Shown here: in pieces, positions 54,234 through 63,419 of the stretch
Layout of the letters: every line of letters begins with the position of its first letter
Position numbering within the stretch: the stretch's first letter is position 1
Notes under the pieces: model-generated
The model's database searches: none
Told to the model about the DNA's origin: nothing
Seen by the model: the letters and a program-made list of their open reading frames with translations, nothing else
Position numbers and translations under genes: made by a program
NCBI GenBank assembly: GCA_037443565.1
Contig: JBBIOB010000001.1
Span: 102,735-166,734 of the forward strand
Direction of reading: 5' to 3'
Length of the DNA stretch: 64,000 nucleotides
Source: Fervidifonticultor_A sp037443565
GTDB taxonomy: Bacteria > Sysuimicrobiota > Sysuimicrobiia > Sysuimicrobiales > Humicultoraceae

Positions 54234-54261
54234 GCGCACGATCTGACTCGTAAGGGACTAA
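54234..54261 (-). repeat. Right inverted end
   Basis: Perfect inverted copy of 52633-52660. A TAA made by its last three bases (54259-54261) closes the reading frame upstream of the WYL regulator gene. Confidence 0.85.
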
Positions 54262-54342
54262 GGGGTTGAATGCTGCCTGGGTCGGAAAGACTGCCTGCCT
54301 GACTTCCTCCAGCACCTCCGGATCCATCCGGGAGGGTCCGCG

Positions 54343-55281
54343 GTGGGCCGTATTGCGCGCGAACTGGGCATCAGCCGGCAGCACGTCTACAGGCTGCGCG
54401 ACCGCGTGCGGGAGATCTACGGGATCTGGGTGGACGACGCCTCATCAGACCCTCTCGTCCCACGGGGCTATCTGAGGATCCGAGCCCGCGAGACCTCCGG
54501 TGTAGCCGTCACGCTCAGCGCGCAGGAGGCGGGGGCGCTGCTCACCGCTGCCGCGCGCATCGAGAACCTGCCTCCCCCAGTGAGGCAAGCCCTCCGGCGT
54601 ATCGTCCAAGGGACCCCGGTTGCGTCGGAAGCGGAGCGCGGCCCCATCGTTTACTCCCCCTTGGCGGACGAGTATGCCCCCGGACTCTACGAGAAGGTCG
54701 CAGAGGCGATTCGCGGGCGACGCACCGCGCGGATCACCTACCGCAATGCCAGGGGCGAGGAGAAGACCTACCGGTTCGACCCCTACATCCTGATCGCCCG
54801 CGACCCCCACCTCTACCTGGTGGGCGCCAACCACAACAGCCGGGCCGCGGGTCACGACCCGGTCCACGAACTGCGACTGGACCAGATTGTCGAGTTCCGC
54901 CTTCTGCGGGACCGTTTTCCCCTTCCGGACTTCGACGTGCGGGCCTACTGCCGGGGAAGGTTCCGATGGTTTCCCGGCGAGGGTAAACCCATCCGAGTCC
55001 GGGTGCGTTTCAGCCCTCAGAAGGCAGGCTTCATCCGCCGCATGCGCCACCATCCCACGCAGACCCTCACCGAGGAATTGGACGGAAGCGTGGTGTGGGA
55101 AGTGCGAGTCCCCTTCTGCGAAGACCTCGTACACTGGATAGTGGGCTACGGCCCCCACGCCACCGTCATCGAGCCCTACGACCTCAGGCGCAGGGTAGTG
55201 GAGTGGGCAAGAGGTGCCGCGGAAGCCAACTTGTCGCCCGAGGGTGCGACAGTCGAGGCGTATCCTGGGATGAGAAGGTGA
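54343..55281 (+). CDS. WYL-domain regulator, possibly 5'-truncated
   Basis: A 312-residue WYL protein. The WYL core spans about residues 125-185 (ITYRNARGEEKTYRFDPY and LYLVGANHN) and a C-terminal WCX-like extension follows. Such proteins control CRISPR-Cas and other defence genes. The GTG at 54343 leaves an incomplete helix-turn-helix (GRIARELGISRQHVYRLRD). The open frame continues upstream with plausible residues (DFLQHLRIHPGGSAV) but has no usual start codon before the element edge at 54261. So the element may have removed the native start. It precedes the cas operon on the same strand. Confidence 0.75.
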   Translation: MGRIARELGISRQHVYRLRDRVREIYGIWVDDASSDPLVPRGYLRIRARETSGVAVTLSAQEAGALLTAAARIENLPPPVRQALRRIVQGTPVASEAERGPIVYSPLADEYAPGLYEKVAEAIRGRRTARITYRNARGEEKTYRFDPYILIARDPHLYLVGANHNSRAAGHDPVHELRLDQIVEFRLLRDRFPLPDFDVRAYCRGRFRWFPGEGKPIRVRVRFSPQKAGFIRRMRHHPTQTLTEELDGSVVWEVRVPFCEDLVHWIVGYGPHATVIEPYDLRRRVVEWARGAAEANLSPEGATVEAYPGMRR

Positions 55282-55383
55282 AGAGGGGGTACCATCACCG
55301 CTTTCGCGGCACCCCCGATGAATTGGACATGGACGGCAGGTGACACGGGGCAGGATCCGATGGCTCGCCAGGAGGCAATGAGG

Positions 55384-55551
55384 GTGCGGGATTTCAAGAC
55401 CTTCTTCAGGATGGCGACGGGTAAGGATCCGTTCCCCTACCAGACGTCGCTCGCCGAGGGCAAGGCGTTCCCTGAGCTCGTCCGCATTCCCGCGCGAGCA
55501 GGAAAGACCGCAGGGGCGATCCTGGCGCGGTGTGCGAAGAGAGTCGCATGA
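55384..55551 (+). pseudogene. N-terminal fragment of a second cas3-like gene
   Basis: A 55-residue open frame that starts at a GTG eight bases after AGGAGG. It reads MRDFKTFFRMATGKDPFPYQ and ends shortly after a degraded Walker A (RIPARAGKTAGAI, where intact Cas3 has PTGLGKT). This mirrors the first 50 residues of the complete Cas3 that follows, so it is a relic of a duplicate or of a replaced cas3. Its TGA overlaps the cas3 ATG as ATGA, so it may now act only as a translated leader. Confidence 0.6.
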
Positions 55552-58259
55552 ACAGCAGCTTCGAGGAGCGCTTCTGGAGTCTGACGGGGTTCTCACCCAT
55601 GAACTGGCAGTGCCGGTTGTTCAAGCGCTTTGTCGCGGACGACCTGCCAGATGCCTGCGATATCCCGACCGGTCTAGGGAAAACCTCTGTTATTGTCATC
55701 TGGCTACTTGCACTCGTCCGGCAAGCCGAGGACGGCAGGGTGAACCTGCCGCGACGCCTTGTCTACATCGTCAACCGACGCACCGTGGTCGATCAGGCGA
55801 CAGAGACGGTGGAGCGCTTGCGGAGCCGTCTCCTGGAGCCAGGAGCCCAGGAATGGCAAGACCACGCCGATACGCTGTCCGAAATCGCGGAGGCCCTGGA
55901 CTGTCTGCGTGCCTCCGACGGGGCCCCGCTGGGAGTTAGCACGCTGCGCGGAGAGCTTGCGGACAATGAAGAGTGGAAAGCCGATCCCGCACGGCCGGCG
56001 ATCGTTGTCGGCACCATTGACATGATTGGCAGCAAGCTTCTCTTCAGCGGCTACGGCGACGGACGCTACGGACGTGCGCATCATGCTGGCCTAATCGGGC
56101 AGGACGCGCTAGTTGTCCATGACGAGGCACACCTCACGCCCGCCTTCAGCGATCTTCTCCATGCTATTGCTCAAGAACAGGCCCGAGAAAGCGCGCGCAG
56201 CGCCTGCTTCGGGCATCCCGTCCGCGTGATCGAGCTATCGGCGACGACGCGACCGAGCGAAGGAGGGCCCCATTTCGACAAGATCTTCACGTTGGAATCG
56301 GAGGACGAAAAGGACGGGATCGCCCGCGACCGCCTGACGGCGGCGAAGCGACTGCAGGTTCACCCGGCTCCAGAGGACTCGGTCACGAACAAGATGGTCG
56401 AGCTCAGCAAGGCGCATGAGGGGGAGAGAGCCAAGATCTTGATATATGTCCGCTCTCCCGAACAGGCTGGACAGGTTGCCTCGGCTCTCGCGAAGTCCCT
56501 GGGGAAGGGCGCCGAGGAACGAGTCGCCCTTCTCACCGGCACGATCCGCGGGCACGAGCGCGATGGGCTCCTCAAGACAAACCTGGTCTATCGCGCGTTG
56601 CTGGATCCTGATTGTCGCGTTGAGAGAACGGTGTATCTGGTCAGCACTTCCGCTGGCGAGGTCGGGATTGATCTGGATGCCGATCACCTGGTCTGCGACC
56701 TGACGACGCTCGATGCGCTGATTCAGCGGGTGGGGCGTGTCAACCGTCGCGGCGGCAAGGGGCGCGAAGCGCGTGTGCACGTCGTCGGGGACGCTCCGGG
56801 CAAGGATAGGCCGTCCAAGGTCGATATGGCCGTCGCGACCACGCTCAGACTTCTGCGGCGATGGGACGAAGCATCAGAAGGGGGCGTTGACGTCAGTCCC
56901 GGAAACCTCCTGAGGCTTCTCGGAGCCGCGAAGCCTCAGGATATCGAGAAAGCCTTCTCGCCAAGACCGGAAGGCCCGCCGTTAACCGATATCCTGCTGG
57001 ACTCCTGGTCGCTGACGAGCATCCAGAAGATGCCGGGCCGGCCAGAGGTGGCGGCATTTCTCCACGGACTCACGCACGATCCGCCGGACACGTTTGTCGC
57101 CTGGCGGCGGGAGATTTCCATTCTCGAGAAGGCCACGGTCGACGAACCCTCCCTCCGTGACTGGTTTGGTGCCTGTCGCGTCAATGCTCGGGAGCGGCTG
57201 CGGGACCGAACGGATCGCGTAAAGGCGTCGCTGGCCCGATTGCTCAAGGTCCACCGGGACACCGACAAACACTTCGACTTCTCCGTTGTCCTGCTCGACG
57301 AGCGCGGCGATGCTCGGTGGTCCAAGCTGTCGGAGATCGTGAAAGAGGACGTCAACCTGGACTATCGCACGGTGGTACTCCCGGTGGAAGCAGGCGGTCT
57401 CGACCGGAACGGGATGCTCGACCCTACGGCTGTGAAGATCCCCGATGGAGTCTCCCCTGATGTGGCCGAGGAGGGCTCGACCGATGACCGCCGGGAGCGG
57501 TGGCTGCATCGCCGGTCGGTGGACGGCGAGCGATACGAACGGTTGCTTACGCGGGAGATCTTCGACGCCCCACCGGCAGAGCTGCGAGAGAAGGAACGGA
57601 TTTCGCTGCACCAGCCGGAAGAAGCGGAGGAGGACGAGGAAGCCGAAACGGTCGAGCTTGTGCTTCTGGTATCGCCCGCGCAGTCGGCGCTGGTGGACCC
57701 AGAGACGGCCAGTGGCCGGCAGACCCTGGCGGATCACACCGGGGCGATCGCAGCACAGATGTCCGCAATCGCCGAACGATTGGGCCTCGCTGAGCCAATC
57801 CGAGTCGCGCTGGTTACAGCTGCGCGCTGGCATGACAGAGGCAAAGACCGTTCGGTCTGGCAGCGCTATGCGCACAACGATCGCGGCAGTGAGCCTCTGG
57901 CGAAGTCCGTGAGATACTTGCATCCCCGCGTCCTCGGAGGCTATCGTCATGAGTTCGGTTCGCTGCTCGACGCGGTAGCTAGCGACGATCTTCAGCAGTG
58001 TACGGAACCTGACTTGGTACTCCACCTAATCGCAGCGCATCATGGCTGGGCCCGGCCGCATTTCGAGCCACGATCGCACGACAACACCCACACGACCGCG
58101 GCGAACGACAAGGCAGCTTTGCAGGTGATGCGCCGGTTCGGGCAATTGCAGCAGCGCTTCGGGCGCTGGGGGCTGGCGTGGTTGGAATCATTGCTGCGTT
58201 GTGCCGACATCGCGGCTTCCACCGCCACCCCTTCCGGTACCGAGACGGCGGGGAGGTGA
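55548..58259 (+). CDS. cas3: Cas3 helicase-nuclease, type I-G (HD at C-terminus)
   Basis: A 903-residue Cas3 with the helicase first: Walker A PTGLGKT (40-46), DEAH (192-195), YIVNRRTVVDQA, and the motif VI region LIQRVGRVNRRG. The HD nuclease lies at the C-terminus, with ARWHDRGKD around residue 760 and AAHHGW further on, the order known for type I-G/I-U. It unwinds and degrades target DNA after Cascade binding. The ATG at 55548 overlaps the cas3-like fragment stop. The operon continues with csb3 7 bp later. Confidence 0.93.
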   Translation: MNSSFEERFWSLTGFSPMNWQCRLFKRFVADDLPDACDIPTGLGKTSVIVIWLLALVRQAEDGRVNLPRRLVYIVNRRTVVDQATETVERLRSRLLEPGAQEWQDHADTLSEIAEALDCLRASDGAPLGVSTLRGELADNEEWKADPARPAIVVGTIDMIGSKLLFSGYGDGRYGRAHHAGLIGQDALVVHDEAHLTPAFSDLLHAIAQEQARESARSACFGHPVRVIELSATTRPSEGGPHFDKIFTLESEDEKDGIARDRLTAAKRLQVHPAPEDSVTNKMVELSKAHEGERAKILIYVRSPEQAGQVASALAKSLGKGAEERVALLTGTIRGHERDGLLKTNLVYRALLDPDCRVERTVYLVSTSAGEVGIDLDADHLVCDLTTLDALIQRVGRVNRRGGKGREARVHVVGDAPGKDRPSKVDMAVATTLRLLRRWDEASEGGVDVSPGNLLRLLGAAKPQDIEKAFSPRPEGPPLTDILLDSWSLTSIQKMPGRPEVAAFLHGLTHDPPDTFVAWRREISILEKATVDEPSLRDWFGACRVNARERLRDRTDRVKASLARLLKVHRDTDKHFDFSVVLLDERGDARWSKLSEIVKEDVNLDYRTVVLPVEAGGLDRNGMLDPTAVKIPDGVSPDVAEEGSTDDRRERWLHRRSVDGERYERLLTREIFDAPPAELREKERISLHQPEEAEEDEEAETVELVLLVSPAQSALVDPETASGRQTLADHTGAIAAQMSAIAERLGLAEPIRVALVTAARWHDRGKDRSVWQRYAHNDRGSEPLAKSVRYLHPRVLGGYRHEFGSLLDAVASDDLQQCTEPDLVLHLIAAHHGWARPHFEPRSHDNTHTTAANDKAALQVMRRFGQLQQRFGRWGLAWLESLLRCADIAASTATPSGTETAGR

Positions 58260-58266
58260 CGGCCGA

Positions 58267-59193
58267 GTGAACCCGCCGAAGCCGAGTGCCGTCGTGCGTC
58301 TGGACCCCAGGAATCCAGGCCAGGTCTTGGCGTGTTGCGGGCTACTGGAGCTTGCGCACCGGCTGTGGCCCGGTGTGGAAGGATGGTTCGGTAGTGAAAG
58401 CTTCGCGTTCGGTAATCCGGACCCAGGCGTCGGGGTGGACCTAGCTGAGCTCGTACGCAGACTCGCGACCTGCACGCTCTCGACCCTGACGGCGGCGGAG
58501 CGCGACGAGCGCGAAGACCTGGAGAAGCGGCGGCGCGATCTTAGGAAGGAAAGCAAGCGACTTCCTACTCAAGAGGCGCAGCGTTTGAAGGAACTTGGGA
58601 GGCAGGCTCGCGCAGGAGGCCTCCGCATAGAAGCGCCCTTCAACCTCGTGATTGACTGGTTCGAGGCGGGCGAGGGAGCGGTTGTCCGGGGAACCCCGAA
58701 GACGTGGGCGGGCCAGCAAGAACCGCACAAAATCGCGCGAGCCGCCCAGGATGCGCTTTCGAGCATCAGAGATCTTTCGACCCTGCTGGACTATGGCTGT
58801 GTACTGCGCGTCCCCGCCGAGTACCGTAAGGGGAAATCCCGCGACCAACAGAAGGTCGAGCCATTCTACTTCGATGCTAGGCGTTCCGCCCACGCTTTAG
58901 ATGCTGGCTTTTCCGCCGATACGCAGGAGATGGAGGTCGTCGCATACCCGGCGGTTGAGTTACTCTGCCTGGTTGGCCTTCAACGCTTCCGGCCAGTTGT
59001 CATGAATGAGAAATGGGTCTTCAACTATTGGATATGGTCTACACCCATGAACGCGTCGGTTGCTGCGGCGGTTTTCTGCGGTACCATTTCTCTCCCGGGA
59101 CGCCAGCAGTACCGGTTCCGGATGCGCTTTCGAGACGGTCAGAGGCGGTATAAGGCCTTCGGCTTCGCAAGTCCACTGGGAGGTGACACATGA
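58267..59193 (+). CDS. csb3: Csb3 (Cas8u2), type I-G Cascade subunit
   Basis: A 308-residue protein that opens VRLDPRNPGQVLACCGLLEL and has EPFYFDARRSAHALDAGFS and VEFLCLVG-like (VELLCLVGLQRFRP) segments, recognised from the Csb3 family of type I-U/I-G systems. It probably serves as the large-subunit equivalent that recognises the PAM or holds Cas3. The start is a GTG at 58267 after GGGGAGGTGA. A lysine/glutamate-rich insertion lies around residues 80-115. It overlaps csb1 by four bases. Confidence 0.85.
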   Translation: MNPPKPSAVVRLDPRNPGQVLACCGLLELAHRLWPGVEGWFGSESFAFGNPDPGVGVDLAELVRRLATCTLSTLTAAERDEREDLEKRRRDLRKESKRLPTQEAQRLKELGRQARAGGLRIEAPFNLVIDWFEAGEGAVVRGTPKTWAGQQEPHKIARAAQDALSSIRDLSTLLDYGCVLRVPAEYRKGKSRDQQKVEPFYFDARRSAHALDAGFSADTQEMEVVAYPAVELLCLVGLQRFRPVVMNEKWVFNYWIWSTPMNASVAAAVFCGTISLPGRQQYRFRMRFRDGQRRYKAFGFASPLGGDT

Positions 59194-60308
59194 GCGAGAG
59201 TTCGACTGCGGCTGCTGTTCGCTTCGACGAGTGGCTCAAGGATGACGGCGATGTAGCTGCGCTGACCATGCGCCAGTGGTTACAACCTGTCGAGGGGAAG
59301 GACGCCGTTGTTTTCCCACCGACTTACGCAAAGCCGGAACGCATGCGGGACGAAGACTGGCTTGGCTACAACATCGACCCACTGGGAGACGGCTCCAATG
59401 TCTGCCTGATCGACAGTGTGGGTTCTCAGGCAAACAGGATGGAGCCGATCTTCAAGCGAGAACCTTACAGCAAGCTCGTGCCACAGATCACCATTCGGGC
59501 AGCCAACACCATTGTACATCTGCTCGACGCCGGACACCGTGCCGCGGACGCGATCGTTCGATTCTCCGGCCTACGCGGGGAACTGCAGGATGCGTTCGAG
59601 GCGTTGCGAGTCGGAGATGCAGAACCGCTGGCGAGGATTGCTCCGACCTCCTTGGTGTTCGGGGCTTGGGATTCCCGTGCGACACAGGTGAAGGTTCCCC
59701 GAACCGTTAGGTCAGTCATTCGGGCTTTTGACGTCAGGCCGCTCCATCGCTCGGCGCAATATGTCCCCCCCGTCGATTACGTGGGCGTCGGGCTGCTGGA
59801 AGAGCCCCAAAACAAGACCGACCAAGAGCGGTTGTCGGAATTGGGCTTGCGCCACGCCTCCGCGGCCTGGACGCACGGAGGGATCCGCGTCTTGGGCGAG
59901 ATTCGCCGCGATGCGGCGCTGAATTTCTCTGCGCTCAGAGCAATCGGGGCCGGCGACCAGGAGCGGACACTTCGTTTGCGCCGCTACATCCTAGGACTCG
60001 CCCTGGTAAGCTTCACCGCACCAACCGAGACGGCTCTGCGGGAAGGGTGCGAGCTGGTTCCAGATCCTGAGCGACCGGCGGAATGGAGACTCGTCCGACA
60101 CGACGGTAGACGCGAAACCTTCGTGCTTTCCCACGAGGAGGCCCTGGGCTACGCCCAGACGACTGCCGAGGGCTTCGGCGTTGGTGGTCCCACCGAGGCG
60201 GAATTCGATCCAGAGGCAGCGAGGCGTGAGCTTGCGCAGTCCAAGGAGGAGCGGAAGAGGGCACGCCGTGGCGGGGCGGGCCCGACGGAGTCTGAAGGAG
60301 ACGCATGA
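59190..60308 (+). CDS. csb1: Csb1 (Cas7), type I-G backbone subunit
   Basis: A 372-residue RAMP-family protein of the Csb1/GSU0053 group. Family phrases are IDSVGSQANRMEP, SLVFGAWDSR and RSVIRAFDVRPLHRSAQY. Several copies would coat the crRNA as the Cascade backbone. Both ends overlap neighbours by four bases (ATGA), so subunit synthesis is tightly coupled. The C-terminal 40 residues are charged and rich in Glu and Arg. Confidence 0.9.
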   Translation: MSESSTAAAVRFDEWLKDDGDVAALTMRQWLQPVEGKDAVVFPPTYAKPERMRDEDWLGYNIDPLGDGSNVCLIDSVGSQANRMEPIFKREPYSKLVPQITIRAANTIVHLLDAGHRAADAIVRFSGLRGELQDAFEALRVGDAEPLARIAPTSLVFGAWDSRATQVKVPRTVRSVIRAFDVRPLHRSAQYVPPVDYVGVGLLEEPQNKTDQERLSELGLRHASAAWTHGGIRVLGEIRRDAALNFSALRAIGAGDQERTLRLRRYILGLALVSFTAPTETALREGCELVPDPERPAEWRLVRHDGRRETFVLSHEEALGYAQTTAEGFGVGGPTEAEFDPEAARRELAQSKEERKRARRGGAGPTESEGDA

Positions 60309-61738
60309 GTCGTCACCTCTGCATCTCTGTCACGTTCCTGGATCCCTGGTTCCACGGCCAGAGCGACGATGGGCCGGAATGGCCGCCGTCGCCGATGCGC
60401 CTGTTCCAGGCCCTGCTGGCGGGAGCCCACGCGGGTTGTCGCGTGAGCGCATGGTCGGCCGACATAGCCGAGGCGTTTCGATGGCTCGAGAGGCAGGAAC
60501 CTCCCTTGATCGTAGCCCCAGATGCTATCCCGGTATCGACCTCGACGATCTTCGTCCCTAGCAACGACAGTGATAAGGTGCCTGATCGCCAGGGTCGTCT
60601 GACCAGCAAGGTACGGCGGCCGCATCGCCTACAGGACGGCGACACCGCCCACTACTTGTGGCGGATCGAGGACAGCGACTGGCCCTCTGCTGAGCGGCAT
60701 GCAGAACTGCTCTGTCGCGAGGCTCGGCATCTCCTGGCACTGGGATGGGGAATCGATCAGGTGGTGGGGAACGGGAGAGTCCTGGCCGACGAGGAGGCGT
60801 CCATCTTGCCAGGCCGACGTTGGCGTCCGTGGCGGGATGCTCGCTTGAGAGGACCGACCTGGCGTGTGCCAACTAACGGTACCCTCGAAGATCTCGACCG
60901 TGCATATCGGTCTTTCCGTCAAAGATTACACGGTCAACAGTTCCATCCCGTCCTACCGCCAAGCAGGTTCACGATCGTCGGCTATCTCACGACTCGGAGT
61001 CTACCGCCGCGCCCATACGTCGTCTTCGAGTTGCCAGAAGGCGTTGCGATCCGCCAAGAGAACGCCGCGAAGGCCGCGGCTATGCTCAGGTCCCTCGCGA
61101 TCTCCTGCGCCCGGGGCGACACACACCTCTTCCCGGGTGGGGTCGAGACCTACGTGGCTGGCCACGCGAACGGGTGGCAACAGACTCCCCCGCGCTTCTC
61201 GTATCTTCCCCTTCCCACGATCGGCCATCCACACGCTGACGGCATGATCCGCCGGCTCCTGATGGCGGAGCCCTACGGTGGAGATGGTACTCATGCCGAA
61301 TGGGCCCGCAGGCGCTTGCGTCATGCGCCTCTCCGGGACGATGAAGGGAACGAACGGGGCGTCCTTCTCGGCCTCTGGCGGGGGACGTCCCAAGGAGTTC
61401 TTGATCGCTATGTGAGTCCTGCGAGGACGTGGTCGAGCGTCACTCCCGTAGTCCTTCCCGGGCATGACGATGGCCGACAGACAAAGGCTGAGAGGCTCCT
61501 ATTCGCAGCGCTGGAGCACGCCGAGATTCCTTTGGACGCGGTTGGAGGCGTGGCGCTGCGCAAGGCCCCCATCTGGCCTGGGTCGCAACACCCGCGTGTG
61601 TATTTCCTACCCGGGTACTTGCGGGGCCGGCCGGCTTGGCATGTACGCCTTGCATTCCACGAACTAGTCCCGGGTCCTCTGGCGATCGGCGCGGGCCGAC
61701 ATGCAGGACTGGGTCTGTTCGCTTCTCTTGCTGAGTAG
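60305..61738 (+). CDS. csb2: Csb2 (Cas5-Cas6 fusion), type I-G
   Basis: A 477-residue protein of the Csb2/GSU0054 family, which joins a Cas5-like and a Cas6-like RAMP unit. It starts MSRHLCISVTFLDPWFHG and WPPSPMRLFQALLAGAH, the expected beginning. A glycine-rich RAMP loop is seen near the end (GPLAIGAGRHAGLGLF). It should cut the precursor crRNA in the repeats and cap the 5' handle. It overlaps csb1 by four bases. Confidence 0.9.
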   Translation: MSRHLCISVTFLDPWFHGQSDDGPEWPPSPMRLFQALLAGAHAGCRVSAWSADIAEAFRWLERQEPPLIVAPDAIPVSTSTIFVPSNDSDKVPDRQGRLTSKVRRPHRLQDGDTAHYLWRIEDSDWPSAERHAELLCREARHLLALGWGIDQVVGNGRVLADEEASILPGRRWRPWRDARLRGPTWRVPTNGTLEDLDRAYRSFRQRLHGQQFHPVLPPSRFTIVGYLTTRSLPPRPYVVFELPEGVAIRQENAAKAAAMLRSLAISCARGDTHLFPGGVETYVAGHANGWQQTPPRFSYLPLPTIGHPHADGMIRRLLMAEPYGGDGTHAEWARRRLRHAPLRDDEGNERGVLLGLWRGTSQGVLDRYVSPARTWSSVTPVVLPGHDDGRQTKAERLLFAALEHAEIPLDAVGGVALRKAPIWPGSQHPRVYFLPGYLRGRPAWHVRLAFHELVPGPLAIGAGRHAGLGLFASLAE

Positions 61739-61742
61739 AACG

Positions 61743-63419
61743 GTGCAAGACGAGGCCGCTCCAGAGCAGGTCCCTTCGGCGCATCTACCAGAGCTCGTCC
61801 CGGCCCGCATGGTCAACGAGTTCGTCTACTGCCCCCGACTCTTCTACCTCGAGTGGGTGTGGGGAGAGTTCGCGCACAGCGAAGACACCCTCGAAGGTGC
61901 TGCCGCTCACCGCCGCGTCGATCGCGAGACGGGAACGGTTCCCCCGGCCGATGAGGTGGCCCCGGACACCCAGTTCGCCGCGCGGGGGCTCTTGCTCTCT
62001 GCACCGAAGCTCGGGTTGATCGCCCGCGTGGACCTGCTGGAAGGCGAGGGCGGGGCCGTTTGCCCCGTAGACCACAAGAAGGGTGAGCCGAGCAAGCAAG
62101 GCCCCTGGGATACGGACCGTGCTCAGCTCTGCGTGCAAGCCCTCGTACTGCGGGAGAACGGCTACCGGTGCGACGACGGCTACGTCTACTACGCTGCCAC
62201 CCGGCAGCGCCTACTCGTCCAGTTCGACGACGCATTGGTTCGGGAGACGCTCGAGGCGGTGAGCGCTCTTCGCAAAGTCGCCGCCGGATCCATCCCGCCA
62301 CCTCCACTTGTGGACAGTCCGAAGTGCCCTCGGTGTTCCCTCGTGGGGATCTGTTTGCCTGATGAGGTGAACCTCCTGCGCGGTGGCCACCCGGAAGAGG
62401 TTCGTCGCCTGGTCCCGGCGCGCGATGAGGCGGGCCCCCTGTACGTGGTCAGTCAGGGCACGACGGTTGGGAAGAGCGGGGAGCGGCTCGAGGTGCGCAA
62501 GGTAGGGGATCCCGAAGCCCACGTACGGCTCATCGATGTCTCGCACGTCGCCCTCTTTGGCAACGTTCAGGTGAGCGCCCAGGCCCTTCGCGCCCTGGCA
62601 GCGCGCGGCGTACCTATTCTCCACTTCACCTATGGCGGCTGGCTGGCCGCCGTGACGTCAGGGCCCGACCAGAGAAACGTCTTGCTCCGGGCTGCGCAGT
62701 ACAGGCTCGCCGCGGACTCAAGACGCGCGCTCGCCCTCAGCAAGGCCTTCGTGACCGGGAAAATCCGGAACCAACGGACGATTCTGCGGCGCAACCACCG
62801 CGCGCGACCAGCGGACGCCCTGGACGAGCTCGCACGTCTCATGGGATCCGCGCATCGAGTGAGGGCCATACAAGATCTTCTTGGCGTCGAGGGAGCAGCC
62901 GCACGCGTCTACTTCTCGCTCTTTCCTGGCATGCTTCGGTCCGAGATCGCCTTTGACTTTAGGGAACGGACCCGACGCCCTCCCACAGACCCCGTGAATG
63001 CAATGCTGTCCTTCGTATACTCGCTGCTGGCAAAGGACTGTACGTCCACCTGCATGGCCGTCGGCCTCGATCCCTACATGGGTTTCTTCCACCAGGCGCG
63101 GTATGGGCGCCCCTCCCTCGCCCTCGATCTGGCAGAGGAGTTTCGCCCGCTGATCGCGGATTCGGTTGTGCTGACCATGATCAACAATGGCATGGTTGGG
63201 CCCGCCGACTTCCTACAGCGTGGGCCGGCGTGCGCCCTGAGGGAGAGCGCGCGCCGACGGGTGATTGAGACTTACGAAGCGAGGATGCAGACGCTCGTCC
63301 GCCACCCGCTGTTTGGGTATTCTGTCAGCTACCGCCGGATTCTTGAGGTGCAGGCGCGCCTTTTGGCTCGGGTGGTCGCCGAGGAGTTGACCGTGTACCA
63401 GCCGTTCACCACGCGATGA
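61743..63419 (+). CDS. cas4-cas1: Cas4-Cas1 fusion, spacer acquisition
   Basis: A protein of about 558 residues. The Cas4 part (about 20-210) has the four Fe-S cysteines at 30, 195, 198 and 204 and nuclease residues Asp97, Asp110 and Lys112. The Cas1 part (about 225-555) has the catalytic triad as Glu383 (LGVEGAAAR), His450 (GFFHQARYG) and Asp462 (ALDLAEEF). Such fusions are typical of type I-G and select PAM-containing prespacers during integration. The GTG at 61743 was preferred; an ATG at 61701 would overlap csb2. It overlaps cas2 by four bases. Confidence 0.92.
   Translation: MQDEAAPEQVPSAHLPELVPARMVNEFVYCPRLFYLEWVWGEFAHSEDTLEGAAAHRRVDRETGTVPPADEVAPDTQFAARGLLLSAPKLGLIARVDLLEGEGGAVCPVDHKKGEPSKQGPWDTDRAQLCVQALVLRENGYRCDDGYVYYAATRQRLLVQFDDALVRETLEAVSALRKVAAGSIPPPPLVDSPKCPRCSLVGICLPDEVNLLRGGHPEEVRRLVPARDEAGPLYVVSQGTTVGKSGERLEVRKVGDPEAHVRLIDVSHVALFGNVQVSAQALRALAARGVPILHFTYGGWLAAVTSGPDQRNVLLRAAQYRLAADSRRALALSKAFVTGKIRNQRTILRRNHRARPADALDELARLMGSAHRVRAIQDLLGVEGAAARVYFSLFPGMLRSEIAFDFRERTRRPPTDPVNAMLSFVYSLLAKDCTSTCMAVGLDPYMGFFHQARYGRPSLALDLAEEFRPLIADSVVLTMINNGMVGPADFLQRGPACALRESARRRVIETYEARMQTLVRHPLFGYSVSYRRILEVQARLLARVVAEELTVYQPFTTR

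Larger units (their letters stand above)
52633..54261. mobile_element. IS-like element with 28 bp perfect inverted ends
   Basis: A 1629 bp unit with identical inverted ends (52633-52660 and 54234-54261), each beginning TTAGTCCCTTACG at the outside. It contains one gene (52691-54226) that fills almost all the space, as in an insertion sequence. No convincing target duplication was seen at the edges. The left side touches a hairpin after the phosphofructokinase gene and the right side abuts a WYL gene whose frame runs back to the element edge. Confidence 0.65.

Noticed and set aside
52625..54269. Target-site duplication at the element edges
   Set aside because: Only a short run of G is shared outside the ends, which is not enough in GC-rich DNA.
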